The notes under the pieces: generated by a model
The model's input: only the letters and a program-made list of their open reading frames with translations
Databases searched by the model: none
Told to the model about the DNA's origin: nothing
DNA from: Pukyongia salina
GTDB taxonomy: Bacteria; Bacteroidota; Bacteroidia; Flavobacteriales; Flavobacteriaceae
Direction of reading: 5' to 3'
Length of the DNA: 64,000 nucleotides
NCBI RefSeq assembly: GCF_002966125.1
Contig: NZ_CP027062.1
Location: 1,116,001 to 1,180,000 of the forward strand
Shown: positions 25,056 through 34,050 of the stretch, one piece after another
Layout: every line of letters starts with the position of its first letter
Numbering within the stretch: the first letter of the stretch is position 1
Made by a program: the position numbers and the translations under genes

Positions 25056-25451
25056 ATGACTGAAAGCAACAGACAAAAGAAAATTGCAGGCGTTCTTCAG
25101 GAAGACCTAGCAAATGAATTACAGACCATGTTAAGAAATGCCGGCCAGACCGGGGTTATACTTTCTGTGTCCAAGGTTTCTGTAACTTCAGACCTATCAA
25201 TTGCCAAGGTCTACGTTAGCGTTTTTCCTTCAGATAAGGCAGAAGGCATAGTGAAAGAGCTCAATGTGATCAAGCCCACTATAAAACACAGGATCGCGCT
25301 TCTTGTGAAAGACCAGCTTCGTAAAATGCCTGATCTTATATTCTATAATGACGATAGTCTGGAGTATATAGAAAACTTAGAAAAGGCCGTTAAAGGAGAG
25401 GAGAACCCTCTGGAAGATCCGGATCTGCTTCCAAAACGAAAAAAGTCCTAA
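25056..25451 (+). CDS. rbfA: 30S ribosome-binding factor A
   Basis: The 131-residue protein starts MTESNRQKKIAGVLQEDLAN, matching RbfA, with ISVSK-like strand (ILSVSKVSVTSDLSIAKVYV) and the KH-like helix ending in DQLRKMPDLIFYNDDSLEY. It binds immature 30S subunits and helps mature 16S rRNA. The longer frame from 25038 adds MYYFCI, which is not family-like and lies at or before the -7 element, so ATG 25056 is chosen. The permease gene starts 2 nt after the stop. Confidence 0.92.
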   Translation: MTESNRQKKIAGVLQEDLANELQTMLRNAGQTGVILSVSKVSVTSDLSIAKVYVSVFPSDKAEGIVKELNVIKPTIKHRIALLVKDQLRKMPDLIFYNDDSLEYIENLEKAVKGEENPLEDPDLLPKRKKS

Positions 25452-25452
25452 A

Positions 25453-26661
25453 GTGAACTACCCCTTATATATTGCTAAACGCTATCTTTTTTCTAAAAGC
25501 AGCAATAATGCAATCAATGTGATTACGGTAATCGCCGCAATTGGTGTGGTGGTTGGATCTATGTCCTTGTTTATCGTGCTGTCGGCTTTTTCAGGCCTAA
25601 AGGATTTTAGCCTTCAATTTACAAATGTGTTTGACAGTGATCTGAAAATAGTCCCGGCAAGTGGAAAGACTTTGCGATTTACAGATGCCATATCAGATAA
25701 GCTGGAGAAAACCCCTGGAATTGAAGCGTATTCTAAGATTATAGAGGAAAGGGCGTTTCTTCAGTATAAAGGAAAAAATCATATTGCCTACATAAAAGGA
25801 GTAGATTCTAATTATGTTAATGTGATTCCGGTCGACAGTATTTTATTTCTTAGTAATTGGTTCGAGCCCGGAAGAAATGAAGTTGTAATTGGCACGAATA
25901 CTTCCATAAAGCTTTCTATCGGGATTAACGATTACACCAGTCTGTTGGAGATCTATGTGCCCACTCCGGGCACAGGACAGATCACCGAGCTTAATATCGA
26001 CAGAGCCTTTAATAGGGAGCGTGTTGTGGTGGCAGGTTTCTATGAAGTGAATGAGGACGTTAACAGTAAATATGTGTTTTCCGATTTCGAATTGGCGCGA
26101 TCGCTCCTGGGTCTGGACAAAGACGTGGTTTCGTCTGTGGAATTCAAACTAATTCCCGGATCAGATGAAGAAGATGTAAAAGAAGCTTTGAAGGAATTAT
26201 TTCAGGGACAAGAAATACAGATCAAGAACAGAATTCAGCAAAACGACGCCCTGTATAAAATGCTTAACACCGAAAATATCGCGGTGTACCTCATCTTTAC
26301 CCTGGTTCTTATTATTGCACTATTCAATGTGATAGGGTCTATTATCATGATGATCCTGGACAAAAGAAAGAATATCAAAACACTTTATAATCTTGGGGCT
26401 ACCCTGCAAAACGTCCGAAAGATATTTTTTCTACAAGGTACACTAATGACCACCCTTGGTGGAATTTTAGGAATACTTCTAGGCGTTTTAATCGTTTGGA
26501 TACAGCTAAAACTTCCTTTTGTGTATATAACCTCCTCCCTGCCTTATCCCGTAAAGTTGAAGTTAATAAATGTGATAGTGGTATTTGCAACTATCAGCCT
26601 GCTTGGGGTGGTCGCTTCTCGAATTGCTTCTAGCCGGGTGAAAGAGAGTTTGCTTGATTAA
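25453..26661 (+). CDS. LolC/LolE-family ABC transporter permease
   Basis: The 402-residue membrane protein starts at GTG 25453 (MNYPLYIAKRYLFSKSSNN), the characteristic N-terminus of LolC/E-type permeases. It has a membrane helix at about 24-45, a large periplasmic domain to about residue 270, and a C-terminal FtsX-like three-helix part with LILDKRKNIKTLYNLGAT-type loop. The family extracts lipoproteins to LolA with a LolD ATPase; no such ATPase is near, although the unrelated orphan ABC ATPase is present at 14.5 kb. It is likely cotranscribed with rbfA, and its stop overlaps the dusB stop by 4 nt on the opposite strand. Confidence 0.88.
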   Translation: MNYPLYIAKRYLFSKSSNNAINVITVIAAIGVVVGSMSLFIVLSAFSGLKDFSLQFTNVFDSDLKIVPASGKTLRFTDAISDKLEKTPGIEAYSKIIEERAFLQYKGKNHIAYIKGVDSNYVNVIPVDSILFLSNWFEPGRNEVVIGTNTSIKLSIGINDYTSLLEIYVPTPGTGQITELNIDRAFNRERVVVAGFYEVNEDVNSKYVFSDFELARSLLGLDKDVVSSVEFKLIPGSDEEDVKEALKELFQGQEIQIKNRIQQNDALYKMLNTENIAVYLIFTLVLIIALFNVIGSIIMMILDKRKNIKTLYNLGATLQNVRKIFFLQGTLMTTLGGILGILLGVLIVWIQLKLPFVYITSSLPYPVKLKLINVIVVFATISLLGVVASRIASSRVKESLLD

Positions 26662-27650
26662 GCGAATTGATGATCTCCAAATTTTTCCAGTACTTCATCG
26701 AAGGCAGCAAATACAGACGCCGAATCGTCACTGGTAACCATTTTCATTCGGTGGTGTTTAAAGTCGGGGATGCCTTTAAAATAATTTGTGTAATGTCGTC
26801 TTGTTTCAAATACTCCTAGTTTCTCCCCTTTCCAGTCTATGGCCATGGTTAAATGCCTGCGCGCTGCTTCTACCCGCTCGGCCATGGTGGGCGGTGCACA
26901 ATGTTCCCCTGTTTTAAAGTAGTGTTTCACTTCTTTGAAGAACCAGGGATAGCCAATGCTCGCTCTGCCTATCATGGCCCCATCAAGCCCGTACTTATCA
27001 CGCATTTCCATTGCCTTTTCCGGCGAGGTCACATCTCCATTGCCAAACACAGGTATGTGCATTCTGGGATTATTCTTTACTTCGGCAATAGGCGCCCAAT
27101 CGGCCTCTCCTTTATACATCTGTGCCCGGGTGCGCCCATGAATGGAGATCGCCTTACAGCCTACATCCTGTAAACGTTCTGCAACTTCAACGATCTTAAT
27201 GGAATCATGATCCCAGCCAAGTCTCGTTTTTACTGTTACAGGCAATTTGGTGTGCTTAACCATAGCTTCAGTGAGTGAAACCATCAGGTCTATATCTTTC
27301 AGAATCCCGGCGCCGGCGCCTTTAGAAACCACTTTCTTTACAGGGCATCCAAAATTTATATCAATTATATCGGGCCCGCTTGCTTCCACGATCTCAACAC
27401 TACGAAGCATCGAATCCAGAACGGCTCCAAATATCTGGATGCCAACCGGCCGTTCCTTTTCGTATATATCCAGCTTCATCACACTTTTCGCTGCATCGCG
27501 AATAAGTCCTTCCGAAGAAATGAATTCTGTAAACACCACATCGGCTCCCTGCTCTTTACACAACGCCCTGAAGGGAGGATCACTCACATCCTCCATGGGT
27601 GCCAGTAAAAGCGGAAAATCTCCAACATTTATATCGCCTATCATTGCCAT
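26658..27650 (-). CDS. dusB: tRNA-dihydrouridine synthase, DusB-like
   Basis: The protein is a TIM-barrel flavoenzyme. It has FPLLLAPMEDVSDPPFRALC at the N-terminus, NFGCPVKKVVSKGAG with the catalytic Cys, VTVKTRLGWD, ISIHGRTRAQMYKGEADW and FGNGDVTSPE. It reduces uridine to dihydrouridine in tRNA D-loops with NADPH and FMN. The longest frame starts with TTG at 27671, but a -7-like TATTTTTG overlaps that start, so ATG 27650 or 27644 is more likely; 27650 is used here. It is divergent from lepA. Confidence 0.92.
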   Translation of the reverse strand: MAMIGDINVGDFPLLLAPMEDVSDPPFRALCKEQGADVVFTEFISSEGLIRDAAKSVMKLDIYEKERPVGIQIFGAVLDSMLRSVEIVEASGPDIIDINFGCPVKKVVSKGAGAGILKDIDLMVSLTEAMVKHTKLPVTVKTRLGWDHDSIKIVEVAERLQDVGCKAISIHGRTRAQMYKGEADWAPIAEVKNNPRMHIPVFGNGDVTSPEKAMEMRDKYGLDGAMIGRASIGYPWFFKEVKHYFKTGEHCAPPTMAERVEAARRHLTMAIDWKGEKLGVFETRRHYTNYFKGIPDFKHHRMKMVTSDDSASVFAAFDEVLEKFGDHQFA

Positions 27651-27695
27651 AACTGATGCAAAAATAAACAATATGAGCTAATACCTTTGGTAGAG

Positions 27696-27727
27696 ATAAG
27701 GTTCCGTTATATTTTGAGTTATATTTG
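27696..27727 (+). promoter_or_regulatory. lepA promoter, full Bacteroidetes sigma consensus
   Basis: TTTG at 27696-27699 and TATATTTG at 27720-27727 are separated by 20 nt, giving TTTG-N20-TAnnTTTG. It is the best promoter in the window. The expected start site is about 27733, giving a leader of about 23 nt before ATG 27756. Confidence 0.7.
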
Positions 27728-27755
27728 CATCCAATTTTGTTGGAAGAAGACTGCT

Positions 27756-29552
27756 ATGAAGAACATCCGCAATTTTTGTATCATCGCTCATATCGACCAC
27801 GGGAAGAGTACTCTGGCAGACAGACTGCTGGATGCTACCGGCTCTGTAACAGCCAGGGAGCAGCAAGCCCAGTTGCTGGACAATATGGATTTGGAGCGTG
27901 AGCGTGGGATCACTATTAAAAGTCACGCTGTACAAATGGACTATGAGTATGAGGGCGAACAATATATCCTGAATCTTATCGATACTCCAGGTCATGTAGA
28001 TTTCTCTTACGAAGTGTCTCGTTCCATCGCGGCTTGTGAGGGTGCGTTACTCGTTGTGGATGCTGCACAAAGCATACAGGCACAAACTATTTCAAACTTA
28101 TACCTCGCTCTGGAGAATGATCTTGAGATCATCCCTGTACTTAATAAAGTGGATCTGCCATCGGCTAACCCTGAAGAAGTGACAGATGATATCGTAGACC
28201 TTTTAGGCTGCAGCGCGGAAGAGGTTATTCCTGCTTCGGCCAAAACCGGAATTGGTATCACCGAAATCCTTAAAGCGATAATCGACAGGATCCCTGCGCC
28301 CAAGGGGAATGCCAACGAGTCTTTGCAAGCTTTAATTTTCGATTCGGTTTATAACCCGTTTCGTGGAGTTGAGACCTATTTTCGAGTACTTAATGGCGAG
28401 ATCAGGAAAGGACAGCAGATAAAGTTTATGGCAACCGGCAAAAACTATTTTGCCGATGAGGTGGGTACACTAAAATTAAAACAAATACCTAAGCAGGTGA
28501 TCAAGACCGGAGATGTAGGTTATCTTATTACTGGCATTAAAGATGCCCGTGAAGTAAAGGTTGGAGATACTATTACCGATGCTAAGACCCCTACCACCAA
28601 TATGATCGAAGGCTTCGAAGATGTAAAGCCTATGGTATTTGCCGGTATTTACCCGGTAGATACAGAAGATTATGAGGAACTGAGAACTTCCATGGAAAAG
28701 CTACAGCTAAACGATGCTTCTCTGGTTTTTCAGCCTGAAAGTTCGGCTGCACTTGGCTTTGGGTTTCGATGTGGATTCCTGGGGATGTTACACCTCGAGA
28801 TCATCCAGGAACGCCTTGAACGTGAATTCGATATGACGGTGATCACCACCGTGCCTAACGTATCTTACCAGGCATATACAAATAAAAACCCGGATGAACC
28901 TATCTTGGTTAATAATCCTTCAGACCTGCCCGAGCCTTCTACCCTAAACCGGGTTGAAGAACCTTATATCAAAGCGAGCATTATTACAAAGTCCGATTTT
29001 GTTGGGCCAGTGATGTCTCTGTGTATTGAGAAAAGAGGACAGATCACCAATCAAACTTATTTAACTCCCGAGCGGGTAGAGCTTAATTTCGATATGCCGC
29101 TGGCGGAGATCGTTTTCGATTTCTACGACCGATTAAAAACCGTGTCCAAAGGTTATGCATCTTTCGATTATTCACCTATTGGGCTTAGGGCTTCCAAGCT
29201 TGTGAAGGTAGATGTGCTATTAAACGGAAATACCGTCGATGCGCTTTCAGCTCTTTTACACCAGGACAATGCCTACGATATAGGGAAGAAGATGTGCGAA
29301 AAATTAAGACAATTGATCCCTCGCCAACAGTTCGATATTCCAATCCAGGCCGCTATTGGTGCGAAGATAATCGCCCGAGAGACAGTAAAAGCACTGCGTA
29401 AGGATGTTACTGCCAAATGTTATGGGGGTGACATATCGAGGAAACGTAAACTGCTCGAAAAGCAAAAGAAAGGTAAAAAACGTATGCGTGCTGTAGGAAA
29501 TGTGGAGATCCCACAGGAAGCATTTATGGCTGTTCTGAAGCTCAATGACTAA
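27756..29552 (+). CDS. lepA: Elongation factor 4 (LepA)
   Basis: The 598-residue GTPase starts [19 protein letters not shown] with the G1 motif, [14 protein letters not shown] (G3), NKVDLPSA (G4) and SAKTGIG (G5). The LepA-specific C-terminal part ends ...[19 protein letters not shown]. It binds ribosomes and promotes back-translocation or initiation under stress. A longer frame begins at 27687 but would add 23 non-conserved residues that overlap the promoter; ATG 27756 gives the family length. A terminator follows at 29577. Confidence 0.96.
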   Translation: MKNIRNFCIIAHIDHGKSTLADRLLDATGSVTAREQQAQLLDNMDLERERGITIKSHAVQMDYEYEGEQYILNLIDTPGHVDFSYEVSRSIAACEGALLVVDAAQSIQAQTISNLYLALENDLEIIPVLNKVDLPSANPEEVTDDIVDLLGCSAEEVIPASAKTGIGITEILKAIIDRIPAPKGNANESLQALIFDSVYNPFRGVETYFRVLNGEIRKGQQIKFMATGKNYFADEVGTLKLKQIPKQVIKTGDVGYLITGIKDAREVKVGDTITDAKTPTTNMIEGFEDVKPMVFAGIYPVDTEDYEELRTSMEKLQLNDASLVFQPESSAALGFGFRCGFLGMLHLEIIQERLEREFDMTVITTVPNVSYQAYTNKNPDEPILVNNPSDLPEPSTLNRVEEPYIKASIITKSDFVGPVMSLCIEKRGQITNQTYLTPERVELNFDMPLAEIVFDFYDRLKTVSKGYASFDYSPIGLRASKLVKVDVLLNGNTVDALSALLHQDNAYDIGKKMCEKLRQLIPRQQFDIPIQAAIGAKIIARETVKALRKDVTAKCYGGDISRKRKLLEKQKKGKKRMRAVGNVEIPQEAFMAVLKLND

Positions 29553-29576
29553 TTGATTCTAAACAATTTATGCTGA

Positions 29577-29609
29577 AATCCGAAACGGTCCCCGCTTCGG
29601 ATTTTTTTG
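29577..29609 (+). terminator. Intrinsic terminator of lepA
   Basis: The stem AATCCGAA (29577-29584) pairs with TTCGGATT (29596-29603) and is followed by T residues. Confidence 0.8.
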
Positions 29610-29622
29610 TACCTTTTTAGGT

Positions 29623-31458
29623 ATGAAACTATGGGTGCTTATTGCTATATCCTTGTTGCTCTCAGGGGCTTCTACAGCGCAAAATCCTTACCCCGAAATT
29701 GACTCTCTTCTAAATCGGGCAGAAGAAACCTATCAGGTTAATCTCGATACTGCACTGGTCTATGTTAATAAGGCATATCAATTGGCTCTTGTCTCTAAGG
29801 ACACAAACACCATAGCCAAAACGAGTGTCGCGAAAAGTTTTTACCACTTTACAAGAGATGAACCCGAAGAGGTTGAAAAAGTGCTCAAATTTATTTTCGA
29901 AAATGAGGAAAAAGTGCCTTTGTCGAACCTGGGCCAGGCCTATAATCATATGGGGGGTATTTATTATCGGCATAAAGGGATGGAGGACGCGTTGCGGATG
30001 TATTTCAAAGCCGTGGATATTCAGGAAAAGGCGGCTAATACAGCCGGCCTGGCACGCACTTATCTAAACCTGGGGATGATTTATCGAAAATTAGGGAAAG
30101 ACGAACTGGCCGAGTATTTCTTTGAAAAATCTTCCCAAAATGCTTCGCATAACAAAAATGCCACAATTCACGATCTTTCAGATTCAGAGGGGTTAACAGG
30201 CGCAAGGAAGCAATTAGAGATGACCACTAAAGCCCTGACGAAAATTGAAGACAAGGATAATTCGGTTTTGGCGGCAGTTATGTACAGTGACCGATGTAAT
30301 ATCCATCTCGATCTGGGAAATTACACAGAAGCCATCGCCGATGGGGAAAAGGCACTTGCTATAATGGATCGGGTAAATTTCGGCACCAATTATCAACTCA
30401 CACATTATTACATAGGAACAGCTTGTGTGAGATCGGGGCGGTTTGAAAAGGCAAAATATCATTTAAACAAGGCCATCGAATCTACCAACATTCTCAAGTT
30501 TAAAGCTCAGTTCTACGAACAGCTGATCGAAGCCAACGAGAGAAGCGGTGATTATCCGGCTGCATTTCGTGCATCGACACAATTCAGTAAGATCAAGGAC
30601 TCCATCAACACCATTCAGGAAAATGACAGGATCGCAGCCATTACAGCACAATTTGAGACCGAAAAACAGGCACAGGAGATCGAGATTCTGGAAGGAGATA
30701 ACAAATTAAAAGCAGCTCAATTAAAGAATCAAAGAAGTATACTGTTCGCCACTATAGGCGGAGTAGCCTTGCTACTTACCCTCTTGTTCTTTGCCTATAA
30801 AAACCACAAGATCAAGCAAAATTTACAGTTCTCCGAATTAACCCAAAAATTACTGTTAATGCAGCTAAATCCGCACTTTCTTTTTAATGCACTCAATGGG
30901 ATACAATACTTTATTAAGAAGAATGATACCAAAAAATCCACCCGATATATTACCAATTTCAGCGGTTTGATGCGAAATATCCTGGAGAATTCGGTAGAGA
31001 AGTTCATTTCGATAAAAGAAGACCACGACACCATAAGTGATTTTTTAGCGCTTCAGCAATTGGTTCATAACAATTCCTTCGAATATCAGGTAGAGATCGA
31101 TGAGAATCTGGATGCATCAAATACAGCTATCCCGCCCATGTTCACGCAGCCCTTTGTTGAAAATGCGATCATTCATGGGGTTTCAGGGGTTTCAGAAGGG
31201 AAGATAATAGTAAATTATCGTATAGAAAATGATCGAATTCGCGTTGATATTATCGACAACGGAAAAGGAATCCATTCAGAAAAGAAAAATGCAAACAGCC
31301 TGCATAAATCTATGGGTACTTCTATAACTAAACAGCGAATGGAAAACTTACTCAAAGCAGAAAAATACCCTGTTGAATTGGAAATAACTTCTCAACATGA
31401 TGGGAAAGACGGGCAGGGAACAAAAATAATACTAACTTTTCCGTTGAAATATCTTTAG
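29623..31458 (+). CDS. LytS-type sensor histidine kinase with TPR sensor domain
   Basis: The 611-residue protein has a signal peptide (to about residue 20), TPR repeats through about residues 25-340 (AYNHMGGIYYRHKGMEDALR, then DIQEKAAN...LNLGMIYRKLGKDELAEYFF), a helix at about 373-393 and the kinase region. The His-kinase motif is LLLMQLNPHFLFNALN (His in NPHFLF), and the ATPase has NAIIHGVSG, DNGKGI and SMGTSITKQRM. It likely senses something in the periplasm and phosphorylates the response regulator whose ATG lies 1 nt after its stop. The signal is unknown. Confidence 0.9.
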   Translation: MKLWVLIAISLLLSGASTAQNPYPEIDSLLNRAEETYQVNLDTALVYVNKAYQLALVSKDTNTIAKTSVAKSFYHFTRDEPEEVEKVLKFIFENEEKVPLSNLGQAYNHMGGIYYRHKGMEDALRMYFKAVDIQEKAANTAGLARTYLNLGMIYRKLGKDELAEYFFEKSSQNASHNKNATIHDLSDSEGLTGARKQLEMTTKALTKIEDKDNSVLAAVMYSDRCNIHLDLGNYTEAIADGEKALAIMDRVNFGTNYQLTHYYIGTACVRSGRFEKAKYHLNKAIESTNILKFKAQFYEQLIEANERSGDYPAAFRASTQFSKIKDSINTIQENDRIAAITAQFETEKQAQEIEILEGDNKLKAAQLKNQRSILFATIGGVALLLTLLFFAYKNHKIKQNLQFSELTQKLLLMQLNPHFLFNALNGIQYFIKKNDTKKSTRYITNFSGLMRNILENSVEKFISIKEDHDTISDFLALQQLVHNNSFEYQVEIDENLDASNTAIPPMFTQPFVENAIIHGVSGVSEGKIIVNYRIENDRIRVDIIDNGKGIHSEKKNANSLHKSMGTSITKQRMENLLKAEKYPVELEITSQHDGKDGQGTKIILTFPLKYL

Positions 31459-31459
31459 T

Positions 31460-32209
31460 ATGTCGCAACGATGCCTGTTAATTGAAGACGACCATTTCAT
31501 GGCCGAAATGATCACCGATACACTCCGGGAGCATTTTCCTGATCTGGAATTAGTACCGGTTGCCAATACCCTTTCGCTGGCTAAAGAACATATCACAACA
31601 CACAGCCCGGACCTTGTAATCTCCGATATAAATTTACAGGATGAGGTTGTCTTTACCCTCTTTCAGCAATATGATTCTATTCCCTTTAAGATCATCTTTA
31701 TTACTTCTCACAGCAAATATGCGGTTCAGGCCTTTAAATTCAGTGCGCTGGATTTCCTTGAGAAACCTTTCGAAGACGAAGCCCTGGTTCAGGCGGTACA
31801 AAAAGCGATAGAACACATCAATATGGATCAATACAATCAACAGTTAAAGACTTTCTTCCATAATTTCAACCCGGGAGAAAAGAAGAAAAAACTAGTGTTA
31901 AAAACCCTTGAATCCATTCACATTGTAGAGATCTCGGATATACTATTTGTAAAATCCGACAATAATTATTCTGAATTTCATATCGCCGACGGCCGAAAGA
32001 TCCTGGTGTCTAAGTCACTAAAAGTATACGATGACCATTTACAAGGGTTTTCGTTTTTCCGAAGTCACCAATCCTATCTCGTGAATCTCGATTATGCTAA
32101 AACGTTTCATAAGCAGGACAGTACCCTTGAGCTTGTAACGGGAGAGCATATCGCTGTTTCGGGAGCTAAAGTAAATGCTCTGCTTCATAATTTAAGTGAG
32201 CTTTCCTAA
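31460..32209 (+). CDS. LytTR-family response regulator
   Basis: The 249-residue protein has an N-terminal receiver domain with acidic residues Glu9/Asp10/Asp11 (LIEDDHF), phospho-acceptor Asp56 (LVISDINLQ), and Lys in FLEKPF. The C-terminal LytTR DNA-binding domain starts near residue 150 (LVLKTLESIHIVEISDILFV...). LytTR domains bind paired direct repeats. It is the partner of the kinase gene 1 nt upstream. The gene for an exported protein begins 110 nt downstream and is a candidate target. Confidence 0.92.
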   Translation: MSQRCLLIEDDHFMAEMITDTLREHFPDLELVPVANTLSLAKEHITTHSPDLVISDINLQDEVVFTLFQQYDSIPFKIIFITSHSKYAVQAFKFSALDFLEKPFEDEALVQAVQKAIEHINMDQYNQQLKTFFHNFNPGEKKKKLVLKTLESIHIVEISDILFVKSDNNYSEFHIADGRKILVSKSLKVYDDHLQGFSFFRSHQSYLVNLDYAKTFHKQDSTLELVTGEHIAVSGAKVNALLHNLSELS

Positions 32210-32319
32210 TTCTCACTCATCCCACTCAAATTCTAATTACATCGCCCATAATCTAAATTTACCTGTATAAATATCTTTCCATTTCTCACATTTGGATAGT
32301 AATCCATAAAACAGAAATT

Positions 32320-33696
32320 ATGAAAGTCAGGATCCTCTTAATATTAATCGCCTTGACACTTGTAACCGGCGCCGATGTGTATGCTCAAAAAAAGAATCCA
32401 CGTGTAGCGAGTGGTAAGAATTTATATAATACACTTGCTACTATGCTCAGGCAAGCAAAAGAAACTCCTTCCAAGAATTTACAATGTGACCCCGCTAAGC
32501 TTTTGGCCTCCATTCCCAGAAAAAAATTGTTTCCTACTAAAGAAGCATTGATAAAGGAAATTGGAAAGATCGTAGACGATTCTCTAAGGCTAAAAACATC
32601 TCTTTTTGAAATAACCAACCAATTGGCTCTTGAATATTTATCCGAGACCAAGACCAAAACCGAGTTTATAAACAAGCTAGGTAAAGACTATAATAAATTT
32701 TACATTGATGAAGCCGAATTTAATCGATTCTATTATACGGTTCGCCGTGCTCAAAAATCCGGTTTTAAAATTTTTGAAACGTCTTTTAAACATGGAGAAT
32801 GTACCGTTACAGCTAAAACCATAATTAAACCCACCAAATTTACATGGGACACCAAAAAACTCTCTATTACTCAAGTGGAGTGGGATCTGAAAACAGAAGT
32901 CGCTATATCCTGTCCCTGTACTACTAATAACAAACACAAGGTAAAAAAGGCGGAATATGTATATACCGCAAGCTGTTCGGGTCCGATGATATTCAATACC
33001 ACTGATTATAATTATCTCAATTCTAAAGAAAAATATAGAACTGTCGTTCATTTCGGACTTCGTTTTGGAAAGATCAAAAATCCTAAACTCGCCCTGGTAT
33101 ATATCGATTGTTGTAAAAAATTGGAAGACCCAGTTAAAAAAGGAAGTTTTACTGCTCCGGACGAAGACATAAATGATAACAATAATTTCATCGATACCGG
33201 CCTGGGAATTGGATTTGGATCTGAAACCGATACCCAAGGGGTGATTTACGGAGGATATTTGTTCGATATAGGAGATGTTGGGGGAAATCCCTTATTCGTA
33301 GGACCTAAAGCTTCGGTGACTACCACGGCAATTAATGGGGATGATATAAAAGAAACAAAGGTACTTATTGGGCCTACGGCCGAATACCAAATACCCGTGG
33401 GGGGAGGAAACACCCGGGTGATAACCGGAATAAATACGGGTTATCTCTTCGGAAATATAGACGCCTTTGGCTTCAAGCAAAACCTATCAGGGTTTGCGGC
33501 TAATGCCTATCTAGGTGCACAAGTCCAGCTTGGATCGGCTATCGCGTTAGGTGTACAAGTGAACTTCGTGGAATTCAGCAATATCACTATTAAATCTAAG
33601 GACGGAGAATTTAAAAATACCTCTAGTGACACATCATTTCTCACCGACAGAGGAGCGATTAGTGTTGGTGTGCGCATTGGTCTTGATAAAAAATAA
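32320..33696 (+). CDS. Secreted hypothetical protein with C-terminal beta-rich domain
   Basis: The 458-residue product has a signal peptide (about 1-22, ending VYAQ). Residues 25-290 are unrecognised and include helical and beta segments and the Cys clusters CPCTT, SCSG and DCCKK. From about 300 the protein is a series of amphipathic strands (GLGIGFGSETDTQGVIYGGY, GPTAEYQIPVGGGN..., AYLGAQVQLGSAIALGVQVN), probably an outer-membrane barrel, ending GAISVGVRIGL. I do not recognise the family. It follows the kinase/regulator pair, which suggests it may be regulated by it. A hairpin lies between it and the convergent lipoprotein gene. Confidence 0.68.
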   Translation: MKVRILLILIALTLVTGADVYAQKKNPRVASGKNLYNTLATMLRQAKETPSKNLQCDPAKLLASIPRKKLFPTKEALIKEIGKIVDDSLRLKTSLFEITNQLALEYLSETKTKTEFINKLGKDYNKFYIDEAEFNRFYYTVRRAQKSGFKIFETSFKHGECTVTAKTIIKPTKFTWDTKKLSITQVEWDLKTEVAISCPCTTNNKHKVKKAEYVYTASCSGPMIFNTTDYNYLNSKEKYRTVVHFGLRFGKIKNPKLALVYIDCCKKLEDPVKKGSFTAPDEDINDNNNFIDTGLGIGFGSETDTQGVIYGGYLFDIGDVGGNPLFVGPKASVTTTAINGDDIKETKVLIGPTAEYQIPVGGGNTRVITGINTGYLFGNIDAFGFKQNLSGFAANAYLGAQVQLGSAIALGVQVNFVEFSNITIKSKDGEFKNTSSDTSFLTDRGAISVGVRIGLDKK

Positions 33697-33723
33697 GGCT
33701 AAGTAGGATGTGTTATTTAATGG

Positions 33724-33750
33724 AAACCTCGGGGCGCTGTCCCGGGGTTT
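33724..33750. terminator. Candidate shared terminator hairpin between convergent genes
   Basis: AAACCTCGGG (33724-33733) pairs with CCCGGGGTTT (33741-33750) with one G-U wobble and a 7-nt loop. T tracts on either side are weak, so it is a hairpin that could serve both strands. Confidence 0.45.
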
Positions 33751-33753
33751 AGT

Positions 33754-33984
33754 TTATCCTCCGCAGTTAGCGCCATCGGCCCGCAGATCCTGTAGGTAGA
33801 TGTCGTAAGGTGTGCCAGTATTCTCACCGTTTACCGAGGCATTGCCATCACTTTCCCGGCATAAGGTAAAATCGAGAGTTTGCGGAGCACTACAACTAAC
33901 ACAACTAACCGAATCATCACTTTTGCAGCTAAAAAGGGATGCTACAAGGACCGCGCAAATATAAACGGAGGGGTAATATTTCAT
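33754..33984 (-). CDS. Small Cys-rich lipoprotein
   Basis: The 76-residue product has a lipobox (VASLFSC, Cys at about residue 20) so the mature form has about 57 residues. It then shows CVSCSAPQTLDFTLC and ends with ANCGG, giving 4 cysteines besides the lipidated one. No known domain was recognised. It lies between the exported barrel-like gene (convergent) and the antiporter, with its start 66 nt from the antiporter stop. It could be an envelope metal or redox protein, but this is a guess. Confidence 0.6.
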   Translation of the reverse strand: MKYYPSVYICAVLVASLFSCKSDDSVSCVSCSAPQTLDFTLCRESDGNASVNGENTGTPYDIYLQDLRADGANCGG

Positions 33985-34050
33985 TCTGGATCGATTTCTA
34001 CAACCTACAACGAGACAGGCCAGTCTTTATTACTATAGATTATTTTCTTT

